A stretch of 64,000 bases of DNA from Enterococcus sp. RIT-PI-f (lineage in GTDB: Bacteria > Bacillota > Bacilli > Lactobacillales > Enterococcaceae): the NCBI RefSeq assembly GCF_001297065.1, contig NZ_LHOX01000011.1, positions 186,001 through 250,000 of the forward strand. The letters run 5' to 3'. Below, in pieces: positions 37,387-45,499 of this stretch. The position numbers were made by a program, and so were the translations under genes. Below the pieces are notes generated by a model, which was not told where the DNA came from, did not search any database, and saw nothing but the letters and a program-made list of their open reading frames with translations. The first letter of the stretch is position 1, and every line of letters begins with the position of its first letter.

Positions 37387-37631
37387 GGGAATTCTGTGAT
37401 GTACGAGTTATCCCTTTTGTGTGTTGACCGAACATTTTTATTGATATCTTGGGATCTGTCTTGTGTCAATGCTGGTAACATGCCTTTTCTTTTGGTAGTT
37501 CGAAGCTTAGACCGTGGAACCCACCTGCTAGAATTTGCGGGATCAATACTACGGGAAAAAGAACGGCATCTACGGATATTACCCATTCTTTTATAGAATG
37601 TGCCACCTGTTATTTGACAGGTGGCTTTTTT
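37387..37631 (+). ncRNA. ssrS: 6S RNA
   Basis: 6S RNA binds and restrains the housekeeping RNA polymerase. This intergenic transcript has its own promoter and no good coding frame. It can fold into the rod typical of 6S. GGGTGGG near the 5' end pairs with CCCATTC (37581-37587). GTGTTGACCG (37421-37430) pairs with CGGGATCAATAC (37538-37549). TGGG (37450-37453) pairs with CCCA near 37520. An unpaired A/T-rich bubble lies between the stems. A terminator closes it (GCCACCTGT/ACAGGTGGC, 37602-37625, then T6). The position next to rarA supports the call. The 3' end could be processed near 37590. Confidence 0.83.
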
Positions 37632-37736
37632 GTCTGTTGACTGCTGTTTCTTTCTTCGGCAGATTAGCGGTTCTTTGCTATTCCGCCGGGACTTCGTTAT
37701 ACTAATTATATCTTTGATTACAGGAGAGAATTGTAT

Positions 37737-38024
37737 ATGATGATCATCTTTTTATTCACACTCGTGGCACTTGTCTTATTTGCTACTAGTTACTTGCTTT
37801 ATGCGAAACAAGCCATTTTTTTCACGATGATTCCTAAAACGGCGAACAACCAAGCATTTCTTAAACTCTATAGCGTCGTCCATCTGATACTAGGACTGTT
37901 GGCGATCCTCGTAGCGGTGATCGATCTGAAACTAATTGCTTTATTTTACTTGGCACTATTGCTGATTTCATCTGCAGCTTTTAGTATCATGCTTGCCCAT
38001 AAAATGAAAAAAAGCGGGGATTAG
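37737..38024 (+). CDS. small membrane protein, three hydrophobic segments
   Basis: The 95-aa protein has hydrophobic segments at about 1-20, 42-60 and 63-84. It ends in a basic tail (HKMKKSGD). ATG 37737 follows CAGGAGAGAATTGTAT; a TTG two codons earlier is less likely. No family is recognised. It sits between 6S RNA and the UspA gene, and its short gap to uspA suggests possible co-transcription. Confidence 0.65.
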   Translation: MMIIFLFTLVALVLFATSYLLYAKQAIFFTMIPKTANNQAFLKLYSVVHLILGLLAILVAVIDLKLIALFYLALLLISSAAFSIMLAHKMKKSGD

Positions 38025-38085
38025 GTTTTCTTTTTCGGTCAAAAAGGACTACAATAAAAGAAAAGATCAGATGGGAGTGTTTCAT

Positions 38086-38562
38086 ATGTTACAACAATAT
38101 CAACGAATCATGGTCGCTGTCGACGGATCGAGTGAATCGGAGCTTGCTTTTAAGAAAGCGGTCAATGTAGCGCAACGAAACGAGTCTGAATTGATTTTGG
38201 CACATGTGATCGATACCCGTGCCTTTCAAACGGTTTCTTCTTTTGACGGCATGCTGGCTGAACAAGCAACTGAAATGGCAAAACAAACTTTGGCAGACTA
38301 TGAAGCGTATGCCCACAAACACGATGTTGCTTCAGTTAAGACCGTCATCGAATATGGTTCACCAAAACCAATCATCGCCAAACAACTGCCTGAAGACCAT
38401 CATATCGACTTGATCATGATCGGTGCTACCGGATTGAATGCTGTAGAGCGTATTTTTATTGGCTCCGTGTCTGAATACGTGATCCGTCATGCAGGATGCG
38501 ACGTGTTGGTGGTCCGTACAGATTTGCACAATCAATTGCCAACAGAAGATACCAAAAAATAA
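38086..38562 (+). CDS. universal stress protein, UspA family
   Basis: The 158-aa protein starts MLQQYQRIMVAVDGSSES. It ends with the ATP-binding motif IGATGLNAVERIFIGSVSEY (G-2x-G-9x-G-S). ATP binding is therefore expected. ATG 38086 follows GGGAGTGTTTCAT. It is likely induced by stress or growth arrest, as in the family; no operator is visible. Confidence 0.92.
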   Translation: MLQQYQRIMVAVDGSSESELAFKKAVNVAQRNESELILAHVIDTRAFQTVSSFDGMLAEQATEMAKQTLADYEAYAHKHDVASVKTVIEYGSPKPIIAKQLPEDHHIDLIMIGATGLNAVERIFIGSVSEYVIRHAGCDVLVVRTDLHNQLPTEDTKK

Positions 38563-38572
38563 GCTTACATGC

Positions 38573-38600
38573 GCCTGTCTGATTTCAGATAGGCTTTTTT
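38573..38600 (+). terminator. terminator of uspA gene
   Basis: GCCTGTCTG and CAGATAGGC form a stem with a short loop, followed by T7. Confidence 0.8.
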
Positions 38601-38605
38601 TGTGC

Positions 38606-38700
38606 AAAAAAAAGCCTGAATGGTAAAAACCATTCAGGATGACAAGTCGGTTATCCTAACTTGTACAGCAAAAAATGAAAGCAAAGTAATAGGTATCTCT
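38606..38700 (-). ncRNA. candidate small RNA with two stem-loops and a terminator
   Basis: This region is not protein coding. Read on the minus strand it has a hairpin with ACAAGT/ACTTGT arms (38642-38664). A perfect 10-bp terminator stem follows (CCTGAATGGT/ACCATTCAGG, 38615-38638) with T8. This terminator is not needed by the ABC gene upstream, which has its own at 38791-38823. A weak promoter (TTTACA, 17 nt, TTAGAT) lies near 38710-38740. The 5' end is a guess. Confidence 0.35.
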
Positions 38701-38790
38701 ATCTAAACATGTTTTGGCGTTAATGTAAATAGTTTATTCTGAATTTTCTGAATAGATATTCATTTCTCATTCGTTGACATGCCATTGTAA

Positions 38791-38823
38791 TGAAAAGAAA
38801 CGCCGATTTTAAGAAAATCGACG
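38791..38823 (-). terminator. terminator overlapping the end of the ABC-2 permease gene
   Basis: On the minus strand CGTCGATTTT and AAAATCGGCG pair around a 3-base loop, followed by TTTCTTTTC. The stop codon of the permease gene (38809-38811) lies at the loop. Confidence 0.7.
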
Positions 38824-40389
38824 CCAAAATTTAAGGTGGATCTGCAAGTATACAATCAAAGTGATTACGAGCAACGCGATACATACAGGCAAATTCAAGA
38901 GCCAAAAATCAACTATCGTAGCTGCAAAAGCATAAGCGCCTATCACGATAGCTGCTAAGAAGATTGTCCCCATCGTCACTAAAGCCAATCCGACACTGCC
39001 AGCCCCTCGCGCAAACAATTGACTAATATTGGTCCACTGCAGTAAGAGCAACCGATAATCGCGGGCAAAGTAGTGGCTGCTGATCAGGATCGTACTCCAT
39101 ATTGCACCTAATACAAAGGCACAGCCCAAGACAAATGGCGCCTGTAATAGGAACATGGCCACGACTGCGACCACGACAGCTAACATAATTTGTATCAACA
39201 GACCAAAATGAAATTTTGCTTTGAGGTATGTTTTCATCGATAAAGGCAAAGAACGGACAAACAAAAAGTTCTCCTGATCTAAAGAAATCAGATTGCTGAC
39301 AAAAGACGTTGGATTGACCATTAAAGCTGCCAAGGCTCCCCCTGCCACGAACATTACCCCCAAAAAACGTTCATCCAATTGATCTAAGCGAAAGACACCT
39401 GTGAAGACAAAAGACAATAGAAAAACAATAGGCATCAATAAAGAAGACGAAAACACCTGCATAATCAGATTCGGATCTCGAATCAGTTGCGAATTGTAAT
39501 TGAAGAGCAATTGGCTCAAACTCCGTCCTTTTTTATGCTTCCGTGTTAGATTGCCTTGATTCGGCGCTGCAGCTGCTACTTGTTCAAAAAATTTAGGTAA
39601 GATCAGCCAGTAAAGTGCCCCAACCAACAAAACTGCTAGCCCAATGATTCCGACAAAGCTCAATACACCTGATAGGTGAAAAGGCGCAGTCATGGCATAG
39701 TAAAAAGGCAGCAAGAATACGATCGCCCCTCGATCTAAGATCTCTGTGTCGTAGGAAGTGACTTGATTCATCATCAAAACCCCAGCCATGACCACGATCA
39801 TCGTCACAACTAAAAGCAATGTCGTCACCAGTTTTTTATGTTTGAGAAAGAACTTGGTTCGTGTTAATCCGAATACGATCAAACTGCAGATACTAAATAA
39901 AATCACCAACACGAAAAGAAACAACAATATCGATACACCGATCGTCACCACAAAAAATAAAGACGCACGCACACCAGTCAATAGGAATAGCACCATCATT
40001 GGAAAGACGAAAGGTGCTACCGTCAAAAATACCACTGAAATCTTAGCAGCGAAAATCTCAGTTTGCCTGAAGGGTAAAGGCAAATAAGCCATGAGATCTT
40101 GACTTTCAAAAAAAACATTGTAAATAGCGGAGATCCCTTGCGAGAATCCTAAAATACCGAAGAGGGCCACATAATAAGTAAAGAAACCAGGCATTTGGCT
40201 GAAATCCATCGTAAACATGGCCACCCCATAGATAAGGATAAAGGTTAATCCCGATAAGCCATATTGCCAAAGGAGATAGCGGGTCAGTTTTCCACCAGTC
40301 TTCCCTTTTTTACGGGCTTTATCTGTCATTTGCGGATTCGCATACAGTAAATTGATTCTCGTCAACATCAAGAGCTGCTGTTTTCTCAT
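38809..40389 (-). CDS. ABC-2-type transporter permease
   Basis: The 526-aa integral membrane protein has about 12 hydrophobic segments. A basic cytoplasmic N-terminus includes KARKKGKTGGK. A central hydrophilic loop lies at about residues 280-310 (NQGNLTRKHKKGRSL). It overlaps the ATPase gene by 4 bp. The organisation (ATPase then a single large permease) matches bacterial exporter pairs of the YthP/YthQ or EcsAB kind. The cargo is unknown. Confidence 0.8.
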   Translation of the reverse strand: MRKQQLLMLTRINLLYANPQMTDKARKKGKTGGKLTRYLLWQYGLSGLTFILIYGVAMFTMDFSQMPGFFTYYVALFGILGFSQGISAIYNVFFESQDLMAYLPLPFRQTEIFAAKISVVFLTVAPFVFPMMVLFLLTGVRASLFFVVTIGVSILLFLFVLVILFSICSLIVFGLTRTKFFLKHKKLVTTLLLVVTMIVVMAGVLMMNQVTSYDTEILDRGAIVFLLPFYYAMTAPFHLSGVLSFVGIIGLAVLLVGALYWLILPKFFEQVAAAAPNQGNLTRKHKKGRSLSQLLFNYNSQLIRDPNLIMQVFSSSLLMPIVFLLSFVFTGVFRLDQLDERFLGVMFVAGGALAALMVNPTSFVSNLISLDQENFLFVRSLPLSMKTYLKAKFHFGLLIQIMLAVVVAVVAMFLLQAPFVLGCAFVLGAIWSTILISSHYFARDYRLLLLQWTNISQLFARGAGSVGLALVTMGTIFLAAIVIGAYAFAATIVDFWLLNLPVCIALLVITLIVYLQIHLKFWRRFS

Positions 40390-41144
40390 AGGACCGCATC
40401 TCCACTATCCACTGTTTGGCTCTCCGGACTACGACCCGTCATTTGCAGATAAATGGTTTCTAGAGAAGTGTCTGGATTGTCAGCCAGCAATGTTGAAACC
40501 GATCCGTTATAGAGCAATTCACCTTTTTTTAGGATGGCCAATTGGTCGCACAACTGCTGTGCAGTATCCAAGACATGGGTAGAAAAAATAACGGTTTTTC
40601 CCTTTTCAGCATGCTGTTTCATCATCTGCTTCAAATCGTATGCGGCTTGGGGATCCAGGCCTTGCAACGGCTCATCCAAGATCCAAATATCCGGGTCTGG
40701 AATCAGTGCACCAATCAGTAAGGTTTTTTGCCGCATACCATGAGAAAAACTAGCAATCGTTTCCTCTGCGTGGGTCAACATATCAAACAATTGCCCCAAC
40801 TCCTGCAATCGTTGTTCTTTCTTTTCTTGCGGCACTTCATATGCTGCGGCAATCAAGTCCCAGTATTCCGCTGCGGTCAATTGCAAAAATAGATCCGGCG
40901 AGTCAGGGACGTAGGCAATTTGTTGTTTGATGGCTTCTCGATGACTAGATAAGGCTTGACCATCGACAAAAATTTCACCGCTAGTCGGCTGTAAAATACT
41001 AACCATACTTTTGATCGTCGTTGACTTCCCCGCCCCATTGTGACCCAAAAAGCCGAAAATCTCTCCTTGACGGATCGTTAAAGACAGATCCTTCAACGCC
41101 AATGTGGTCCCATACTTTTTAACAAGATGTTTGATTTCAATCAT
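40386..41144 (-). CDS. ABC transporter ATPase
   Basis: The 252-aa ATPase has Walker A GFLGHNGAGKSTTIK, Q-loop AYVPDSPDLFLQLTA, signature ASFSHGMRQKTLL and Walker B DIWILDEPLQGLDPQA. The H-loop is VIFSTHVLD. The signature SFSHGMRQK replaces LSGGQ, as is common in ABC-2 exporters. It is the first gene of a two-gene operon. The gap on its upstream side contains the divergent riboswitch-kup region. Confidence 0.88.
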   Translation of the reverse strand: MIEIKHLVKKYGTTLALKDLSLTIRQGEIFGFLGHNGAGKSTTIKSMVSILQPTSGEIFVDGQALSSHREAIKQQIAYVPDSPDLFLQLTAAEYWDLIAAAYEVPQEKKEQRLQELGQLFDMLTHAEETIASFSHGMRQKTLLIGALIPDPDIWILDEPLQGLDPQAAYDLKQMMKQHAEKGKTVIFSTHVLDTAQQLCDQLAILKKGELLYNGSVSTLLADNPDTSLETIYLQMTGRSPESQTVDSGDAVL

Positions 41145-41232
41145 CGCTTACCCTCCTTTTACTCTTTGAATGTTATTTTACGTTATCGAAAAAGGAAAGA
41201 AAAATGTTTATTGCGATTTTTTATTCTTTTGG

Positions 41233-41261
41233 TTGACAAGAAATCAAAAAACAATGATAAT
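41233..41261 (+). promoter_or_regulatory. promoter of the riboswitch-kup transcript
   Basis: TTGACA (41233-41238, perfect) and GATAAT (41256-41261) are spaced 17 nt. Transcription would begin at about 41268, the first base of the aptamer. Confidence 0.75.
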
Positions 41262-41267
41262 AAGGGA

Positions 41268-41386
41268 ACTTTAGGGGAGTAGCACATGGACATTTCCATG
41301 ATCTTAGATCAACAGCAAGCGGGAATCCGCTGGTTTAAGATGTTTCTTGCAAGACCTAAGTGGCAAAGGGCCGCTTAGGTCTTTTT
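41268..41386 (+). promoter_or_regulatory. yybP-ykoY-type (Mn2+) riboswitch with terminator
   Basis: The family hallmarks are AGGGGAGTAGCA (41273-41284) and TTGCAAGACCT (41347-41357). They are enclosed by P1 ACTTTAGG/CCTAAGT (41268-41275 with 41355-41361). Between them lie a P2 hairpin (CATGG/CCATG) and a long P3 hairpin (ATCTTA/TAAGAT outside, AGCGG/CCGCT at the tip). The 3' side of P1 also forms a terminator (AGACCTAAG with CTTAGGTCT, 41352-41382, then T4). Ligand binding would hold P1 and prevent termination, giving an ON switch. The family senses Mn2+. No other gene lies between it and kup. Confidence 0.82.
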
Positions 41387-41414
41387 GCATGAAAAAATTG
41401 GAGGGAATAAACAC

Positions 41415-43415
41415 ATGCGCGCAACAAATCAAATGAAAAAAATAACTGCCGGGGGATTGCTGGTAGCCATGGGGGTCGTTTATGGAGATATTGGAACCAG
41501 TCCGCTTTATGTGATGAAAGCCTTAGTGGAAGATAATGGAGGATTGTCTTCACTGACGCCTGACTTCATCTTAGGCAGTGTGTCTTTGGTCTTTTGGACA
41601 TTGAATTTATTGACTACAGTCAAATACGTCCTCATTGCGTTGAATGCAGACAACCATGGTGAAGGTGGTATTTTTTCACTTTTTACTTTGGTCCGCAAGC
41701 ATAGCCGTTACTTGATCATTCCAGCAATCATTGGTGGTGCGGCATTATTGGCAGACGGTGTACTGACACCTGCTGTGACTGTGACGACAGCGATCGAAGG
41801 GTTACGAGGAATCCCTCTATTCTACGACCGTTTTGGCAATGATCAATCCATTATTGTCGGGATCACATTAGCGATTTTACTGGTCTTGTTCGCTTTGCAA
41901 CGTTTTGGTACCGAATTTGTCGGGAAGGCTTTTGGCCCAATCATGTTTGGCTGGTTCACCTTCTTAGGTGTGGTGGGTGTCTTCAACTTTGCCGGAGACC
42001 TTTCAGTGATCAGAGCCCTTGACCCTAGATATGCCCTGAACTTGCTATTTAGCCCAGACAATGCTTCAGGATTATTCATCTTAGGCAATATCTTTTTGGC
42101 AACAACAGGTGCCGAAGCGTTGTATTCTGACCTAGGGCATGTCGGCAAAAAAAACATTTATGCCAGTTGGCCTTATATCAAAATCTGCTTGATGCTGAAT
42201 TATTTTGGTCAAGCAGCATGGCTTTTGCAAGTGTATCAAGAGCCAAACTATCAATCGATTGACCATATAAATCCATTTTTTGAAGCACTGCCGGCAGGCT
42301 GGACCGTTTTTGGTGTAGGATTTGCAACGATTGCCGCAGTCATCGCTTCTCAAGCGTTGTTGTCAGGTTCATTCACGTTAGTTTCTGAAGCAATCAAATT
42401 AAAACTTTTGCCGCGGATGCAGATTATTTACCCTGGCGCTTCAATTGGGCAAATGTATATCCCAGCCCTCAATACCTTATTGTGGATTGCTTGTTCTGGC
42501 GTGGTTCTGCTTTTTCAAACCTCAACGAAAATGGAAGCTGCCTATGGATTGTCCATTACGGTCACGATGCTGATGACCACGATCTTACTCTATTTTTATT
42601 TGCACCAAAACAAAAAAACACGCCTATTGGCTCCTTTCATCACCCTCTTTTTTGCGGCGATCGAAAGTGTATTCTTTATTTCAAGTGCCACGAAGTTTTT
42701 ACATGGCGGCTATGTCGCAGTCATTATGGCCAGTGTGATCATCATGATTATGCTGATTTGGGAATGGGGCAATCAAATTCAAGAACATGTTGCTGAAGAA
42801 GTCTCTTTATCTGCCTATATTCCTCAATTGGAACAATTAAAAAATGATGATTCCTTGCCGTTGTCACAAACCAATGTGGTCTTCATGGTCCCTAATTTGA
42901 CGGATGATCACATCGGTCAACAGTTTATCTATTCAATTTTAGACAAACGGCCAAAGCGGGCGAAAGTCTATTGGTTTGTCAATGTCGAAGTCACAGATGA
43001 GCCTTATACGAAATCATATGAAGTCTCTATGGCCGAGACCGACTTTATCGTCAAATTAAAACTGTACCTAGGTTTTCGGGTACCGCAGGAAGTCAATGTG
43101 TACATTCGCCAAATCATTCAAGAACTGATGAAAGATGGTCGCTTGCCCGAGCAGCCGCAGCGTTACTCTTTGACCCCTGGACGCAATGTGGGGGATTTCC
43201 AATTCGTCTTGATTGAAGAAGAATTATCTAATGCCACTGCTTTGTCAAAATGGAAAAAACAAATTATGCAAATGAAACTCTTTATCAAACGCCATACGAT
43301 CTCACCAGAACGTTGGTTTGGCCTAGAGTATAGTGATGTGGTCCACGAAACGGTCCCATTGGTGATTGGTCAGCCAAAAGAAAGTCATTTATCAGAAATG
43401 AACGATCATTTCTAG
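41415..43415 (+). CDS. kup: KUP-family potassium transporter
   Basis: The 666-aa K+/H+ symporter has about 12 membrane helices in residues 15-450. A cytoplasmic C-terminal domain follows. The first helix carries GVVYGDIGTSPLYVMKAL, the KUP signature, and GEGGIFSLFTLVR and GDLSVIRALDPRYAL-type segments follow. ATG 41415 follows TTGGAGGGAATAAACAC. An in-frame start 10 codons earlier lies inside the riboswitch terminator and is rejected. Expression is expected to depend on the upstream riboswitch. In lactococci Kup proteins are also inhibited by c-di-AMP, which cannot be judged here. Confidence 0.94.
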   Translation: MRATNQMKKITAGGLLVAMGVVYGDIGTSPLYVMKALVEDNGGLSSLTPDFILGSVSLVFWTLNLLTTVKYVLIALNADNHGEGGIFSLFTLVRKHSRYLIIPAIIGGAALLADGVLTPAVTVTTAIEGLRGIPLFYDRFGNDQSIIVGITLAILLVLFALQRFGTEFVGKAFGPIMFGWFTFLGVVGVFNFAGDLSVIRALDPRYALNLLFSPDNASGLFILGNIFLATTGAEALYSDLGHVGKKNIYASWPYIKICLMLNYFGQAAWLLQVYQEPNYQSIDHINPFFEALPAGWTVFGVGFATIAAVIASQALLSGSFTLVSEAIKLKLLPRMQIIYPGASIGQMYIPALNTLLWIACSGVVLLFQTSTKMEAAYGLSITVTMLMTTILLYFYLHQNKKTRLLAPFITLFFAAIESVFFISSATKFLHGGYVAVIMASVIIMIMLIWEWGNQIQEHVAEEVSLSAYIPQLEQLKNDDSLPLSQTNVVFMVPNLTDDHIGQQFIYSILDKRPKRAKVYWFVNVEVTDEPYTKSYEVSMAETDFIVKLKLYLGFRVPQEVNVYIRQIIQELMKDGRLPEQPQRYSLTPGRNVGDFQFVLIEEELSNATALSKWKKQIMQMKLFIKRHTISPERWFGLEYSDVVHETVPLVIGQPKESHLSEMNDHF

Positions 43416-43435
43416 ACACGATTTGTCAGTATACC

Positions 43436-43464
43436 TTGTAAAAATGACCGAAGTCAGATACACT
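43436..43464 (+). promoter_or_regulatory. promoter of the leader peptide / ABC-F transcript
   Basis: TTGTAA (43436-43441) and TACACT (43459-43464) are spaced 17 nt, about 30 nt before the leader start codon. Confidence 0.55.
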
Positions 43465-43496
43465 TAAAGAATCAATCAAAGGAGGAAAACACCAAG

Positions 43497-43586
43497 ATGT
43501 GCATGCCTAAAATAACGATCACTGCAAACTATCAACGCCATCATATCGCTTTTAGCCATGCAATTGGTTTTACATTTGTGTATTAA
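43497..43586 (+). CDS. 29-residue leader peptide of the ABC-F gene
   Basis: The short frame begins MCMPKITITANYQRHH and ends GFTFVY, then TAA. A near-perfect ribosome site (AAAGGAGGAAAACACCAAG) precedes it. It resembles no protein family. Its position after a promoter and before alternative hairpins is the arrangement of ribosome-stalling leader peptides that sense translation inhibitors. The role is inferred. Confidence 0.65.
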   Translation: MCMPKITITANYQRHHIAFSHAIGFTFVY

Positions 43587-43657
43587 GGGTGGAGTCTACC
43601 CAAAATATGTACATTTTGTCAAAATCAATGACCATCTCAAGGTGTTTTTCTGACGGA

Positions 43658-43809
43658 CAGTCACGAATAGATAACGCATGACTGCGATAGAAGGCATTGA
43701 GTAGGACATATCTAAGAATAGTTGCTTTTAACGTTTGATCCTTATATGAGTAGATCAGCGTACATTCTTAGTCACTTGTCCACTATTTCCTGCTATCGCA
43801 GTCTTTTTT
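43658..43809 (+). promoter_or_regulatory. transcription attenuator with competing antiterminator
   Basis: A nested terminator rod is built from GACTGCGATAG/CTATCGCAGTC (43680-43690 with 43793-43803), GGACA/TGTCC (43704-43708 with 43777-43781) and CTAAGAAT/ATTCTTAG (43712-43719 with 43764-43771). T6 follows. CAGTCA (43658-43663) can instead pair with TGACTG (43679-43684), which captures the first bases of the terminator arm. The structures are mutually exclusive, as expected for drug-controlled attenuation. Confidence 0.7.
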
Positions 43810-43832
43810 GAATGGTCTTAAGGAGAGAAACA

Positions 43833-45413
43833 ATGATTATTCAAGCACATGAAGTATATAAAAAAATCGCTACACATCCCCTTTTTGAAGGCGTTTCCTG
43901 TCAAGTGAATCCTTCAGAAAGAATTGGATTGGTTGGAATCAACGGATCTGGGAAATCTACACTCCTCCATCTTTTGGCTGGACAAGAATCTTTAGATGGC
44001 GGAACAATCAGTTGTAAAAAAGGATTGAAGGTGGGGCTGGTTGAACAAGATCTCGTTCAAACTAAGACCACTGTAGAAAATTATTTATTGGCTTCAGCCC
44101 TCACGTTACAGGAACTGAAGCAACAACTACATTTTTACGAAGCACAAATGACAGATCCATCAGTAAACCTAGATAAATGCTTAGCTCAATATGGCATCAT
44201 TCAGCAAACTTTTGAAGAACAAGGCGGCTATATTTTAGAAGATCGCCTTGCTATAATTCTGAAAGGGTTGGGCTTATATGACAAACAGCACACACCGCTT
44301 GAGAAGCTTAGTGGTGGCGAACAGATGAAAGTTGCATTAGCTAAAACACTGTTGACCGAGAATGACTTGCTGCTATTAGACGAACCTACCAATCACTTAG
44401 ATATCACGAGTATTCGCTGGCTAGAACAATTCATCCTTTCAGGAAATCAATCCGTGATTGTAGTATCCCATGATCGTGCATTCCTTGATCGAGTCACATC
44501 GATTACTTGGGAACTAGAAGACGGTTCATTACAAACCTTTACAGGGAATTATAGTCGTTACCGCACATTGAAGATTGCTCAAGAACAAGCACTACAAAAA
44601 GATTATGCGATTCAACAAAAAGAAATCAAACGTCTGAAAGCCATCATCAAACGCTATCGTCAATGGGGTACTGAAGGAGACAACGAGTCCTTTTTCAAAA
44701 AAGCAAAGGAAATCGAGAAACGACTGGAAAAACTAACCTTGGTCAAACCTCCTGTTGTGATCAAAAAAAGACTAAAAGCTATTACTGAAAGTAATCTATC
44801 AGGCAAAGAAGTTTTCTTAGTCAAAGACCTCGAGCACTGCATTGGTGATCGACGTCTATTTGGTCCAAACGATTTCAATATATACCGTGGGGAGCGTGTG
44901 GCCATACTCGGTGAAAATGGCTCTGGAAAATCGACCTTGTTAAAATTACTGATTGGTGAGGTCATACCTACCCAGGGAATAGTCAAACAAGGCAGTAATC
45001 TGCACATTGGCTACCTACCACAGCAGTTATCTTTTCCAAATCTCAATGAGCGTTTATTAGCGTATACCATCGCTTTGACTGGTCATGAAGAAACAGCGCG
45101 ACGACTCTTAGCTCAAAGCGGTTTTTTCCAAAGTGATGTAGCAAAAAGAATCGCCAATTTATCTGGTGGCGAAAAGATTCGCTTATACTTAATGGCCTTG
45201 TTTTTGAAGAAAATCAATGTATTGATATTAGATGAACCTACCAATCATCTAGACATTTACGCGCGAGAGGAAATTGAAGAAATGATCCGCAATTTTGACG
45301 GTACACTGATCGCCGTCAGCCATGATCGATATTTTCTTGCACGTCATTTCGATACAGCACTCATCATCAATCACCAACAAGTACAAAGGACCTCTGATTT
45401 ACATTTGATTTGA
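43833..45413 (+). CDS. ABC-F ribosome-protection ATPase, VmlR/Vga-like
   Basis: The 526-aa protein has two ATPase domains and no membrane helices. NBD1 has GLVGINGSGKSTL, LSGGEQMKVALAKTLL and LLLLDEPTNHLDITS. NBD2 has AILGENGSGKSTL, LSGGEKIRLYLMALFL and LILDEPTNHLDIYA. The charged linker (about 240-300, helical, with tip YRQWGTEGDNESFFKKAKE) is where ABC-F proteins reach the peptidyl-transferase centre. Start ATG 43833 follows AAGGAGAGAAACA. The leader/attenuator points to antibiotic resistance (lincosamide, streptogramin A or pleuromutilin type). The drug spectrum is unknown, and it looks somewhat more AT-rich than neighbours. Confidence 0.85.
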   Translation: MIIQAHEVYKKIATHPLFEGVSCQVNPSERIGLVGINGSGKSTLLHLLAGQESLDGGTISCKKGLKVGLVEQDLVQTKTTVENYLLASALTLQELKQQLHFYEAQMTDPSVNLDKCLAQYGIIQQTFEEQGGYILEDRLAIILKGLGLYDKQHTPLEKLSGGEQMKVALAKTLLTENDLLLLDEPTNHLDITSIRWLEQFILSGNQSVIVVSHDRAFLDRVTSITWELEDGSLQTFTGNYSRYRTLKIAQEQALQKDYAIQQKEIKRLKAIIKRYRQWGTEGDNESFFKKAKEIEKRLEKLTLVKPPVVIKKRLKAITESNLSGKEVFLVKDLEHCIGDRRLFGPNDFNIYRGERVAILGENGSGKSTLLKLLIGEVIPTQGIVKQGSNLHIGYLPQQLSFPNLNERLLAYTIALTGHEETARRLLAQSGFFQSDVAKRIANLSGGEKIRLYLMALFLKKINVLILDEPTNHLDIYAREEIEEMIRNFDGTLIAVSHDRYFLARHFDTALIINHQQVQRTSDLHLI

Positions 45414-45429
45414 TGAAATAGATATTGCA

Positions 45430-45490
45430 AAAAAACCTCAAGCTGTCAATCAACCGATCAAAGGTCGATTGCCAAGCTTGAGGTTTATTT
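45430..45490. terminator. bidirectional terminator between ABC-F and dtpT
   Basis: AAACCTCAAGCT/AGCTTGAGGTTT forms a 12-bp stem with inner pairing of CAATC and GATTG. A-run and T-rich flanks lie on either side. Confidence 0.82.
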
Positions 45491-45499
45491 AGTCTTTAA

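Noticed and set aside
37381-37596. Short protein-coding frames inside the rarA-uspA gap
   Set aside because: There is no ribosome site and no plausible composition, and the region folds as 6S RNA.
41385-41414. An upstream start for kup ten codons earlier
   Set aside because: It lies at the riboswitch terminator T-tract without a ribosome site, while ATG 41415 has TTGGAGGG.
43587-43832. Remnant of a mobile element upstream of the ABC-F gene
   Set aside because: No transposase fragment, terminal inverted repeat or target duplication is visible; the inverted repeats are explained by attenuator pairing.
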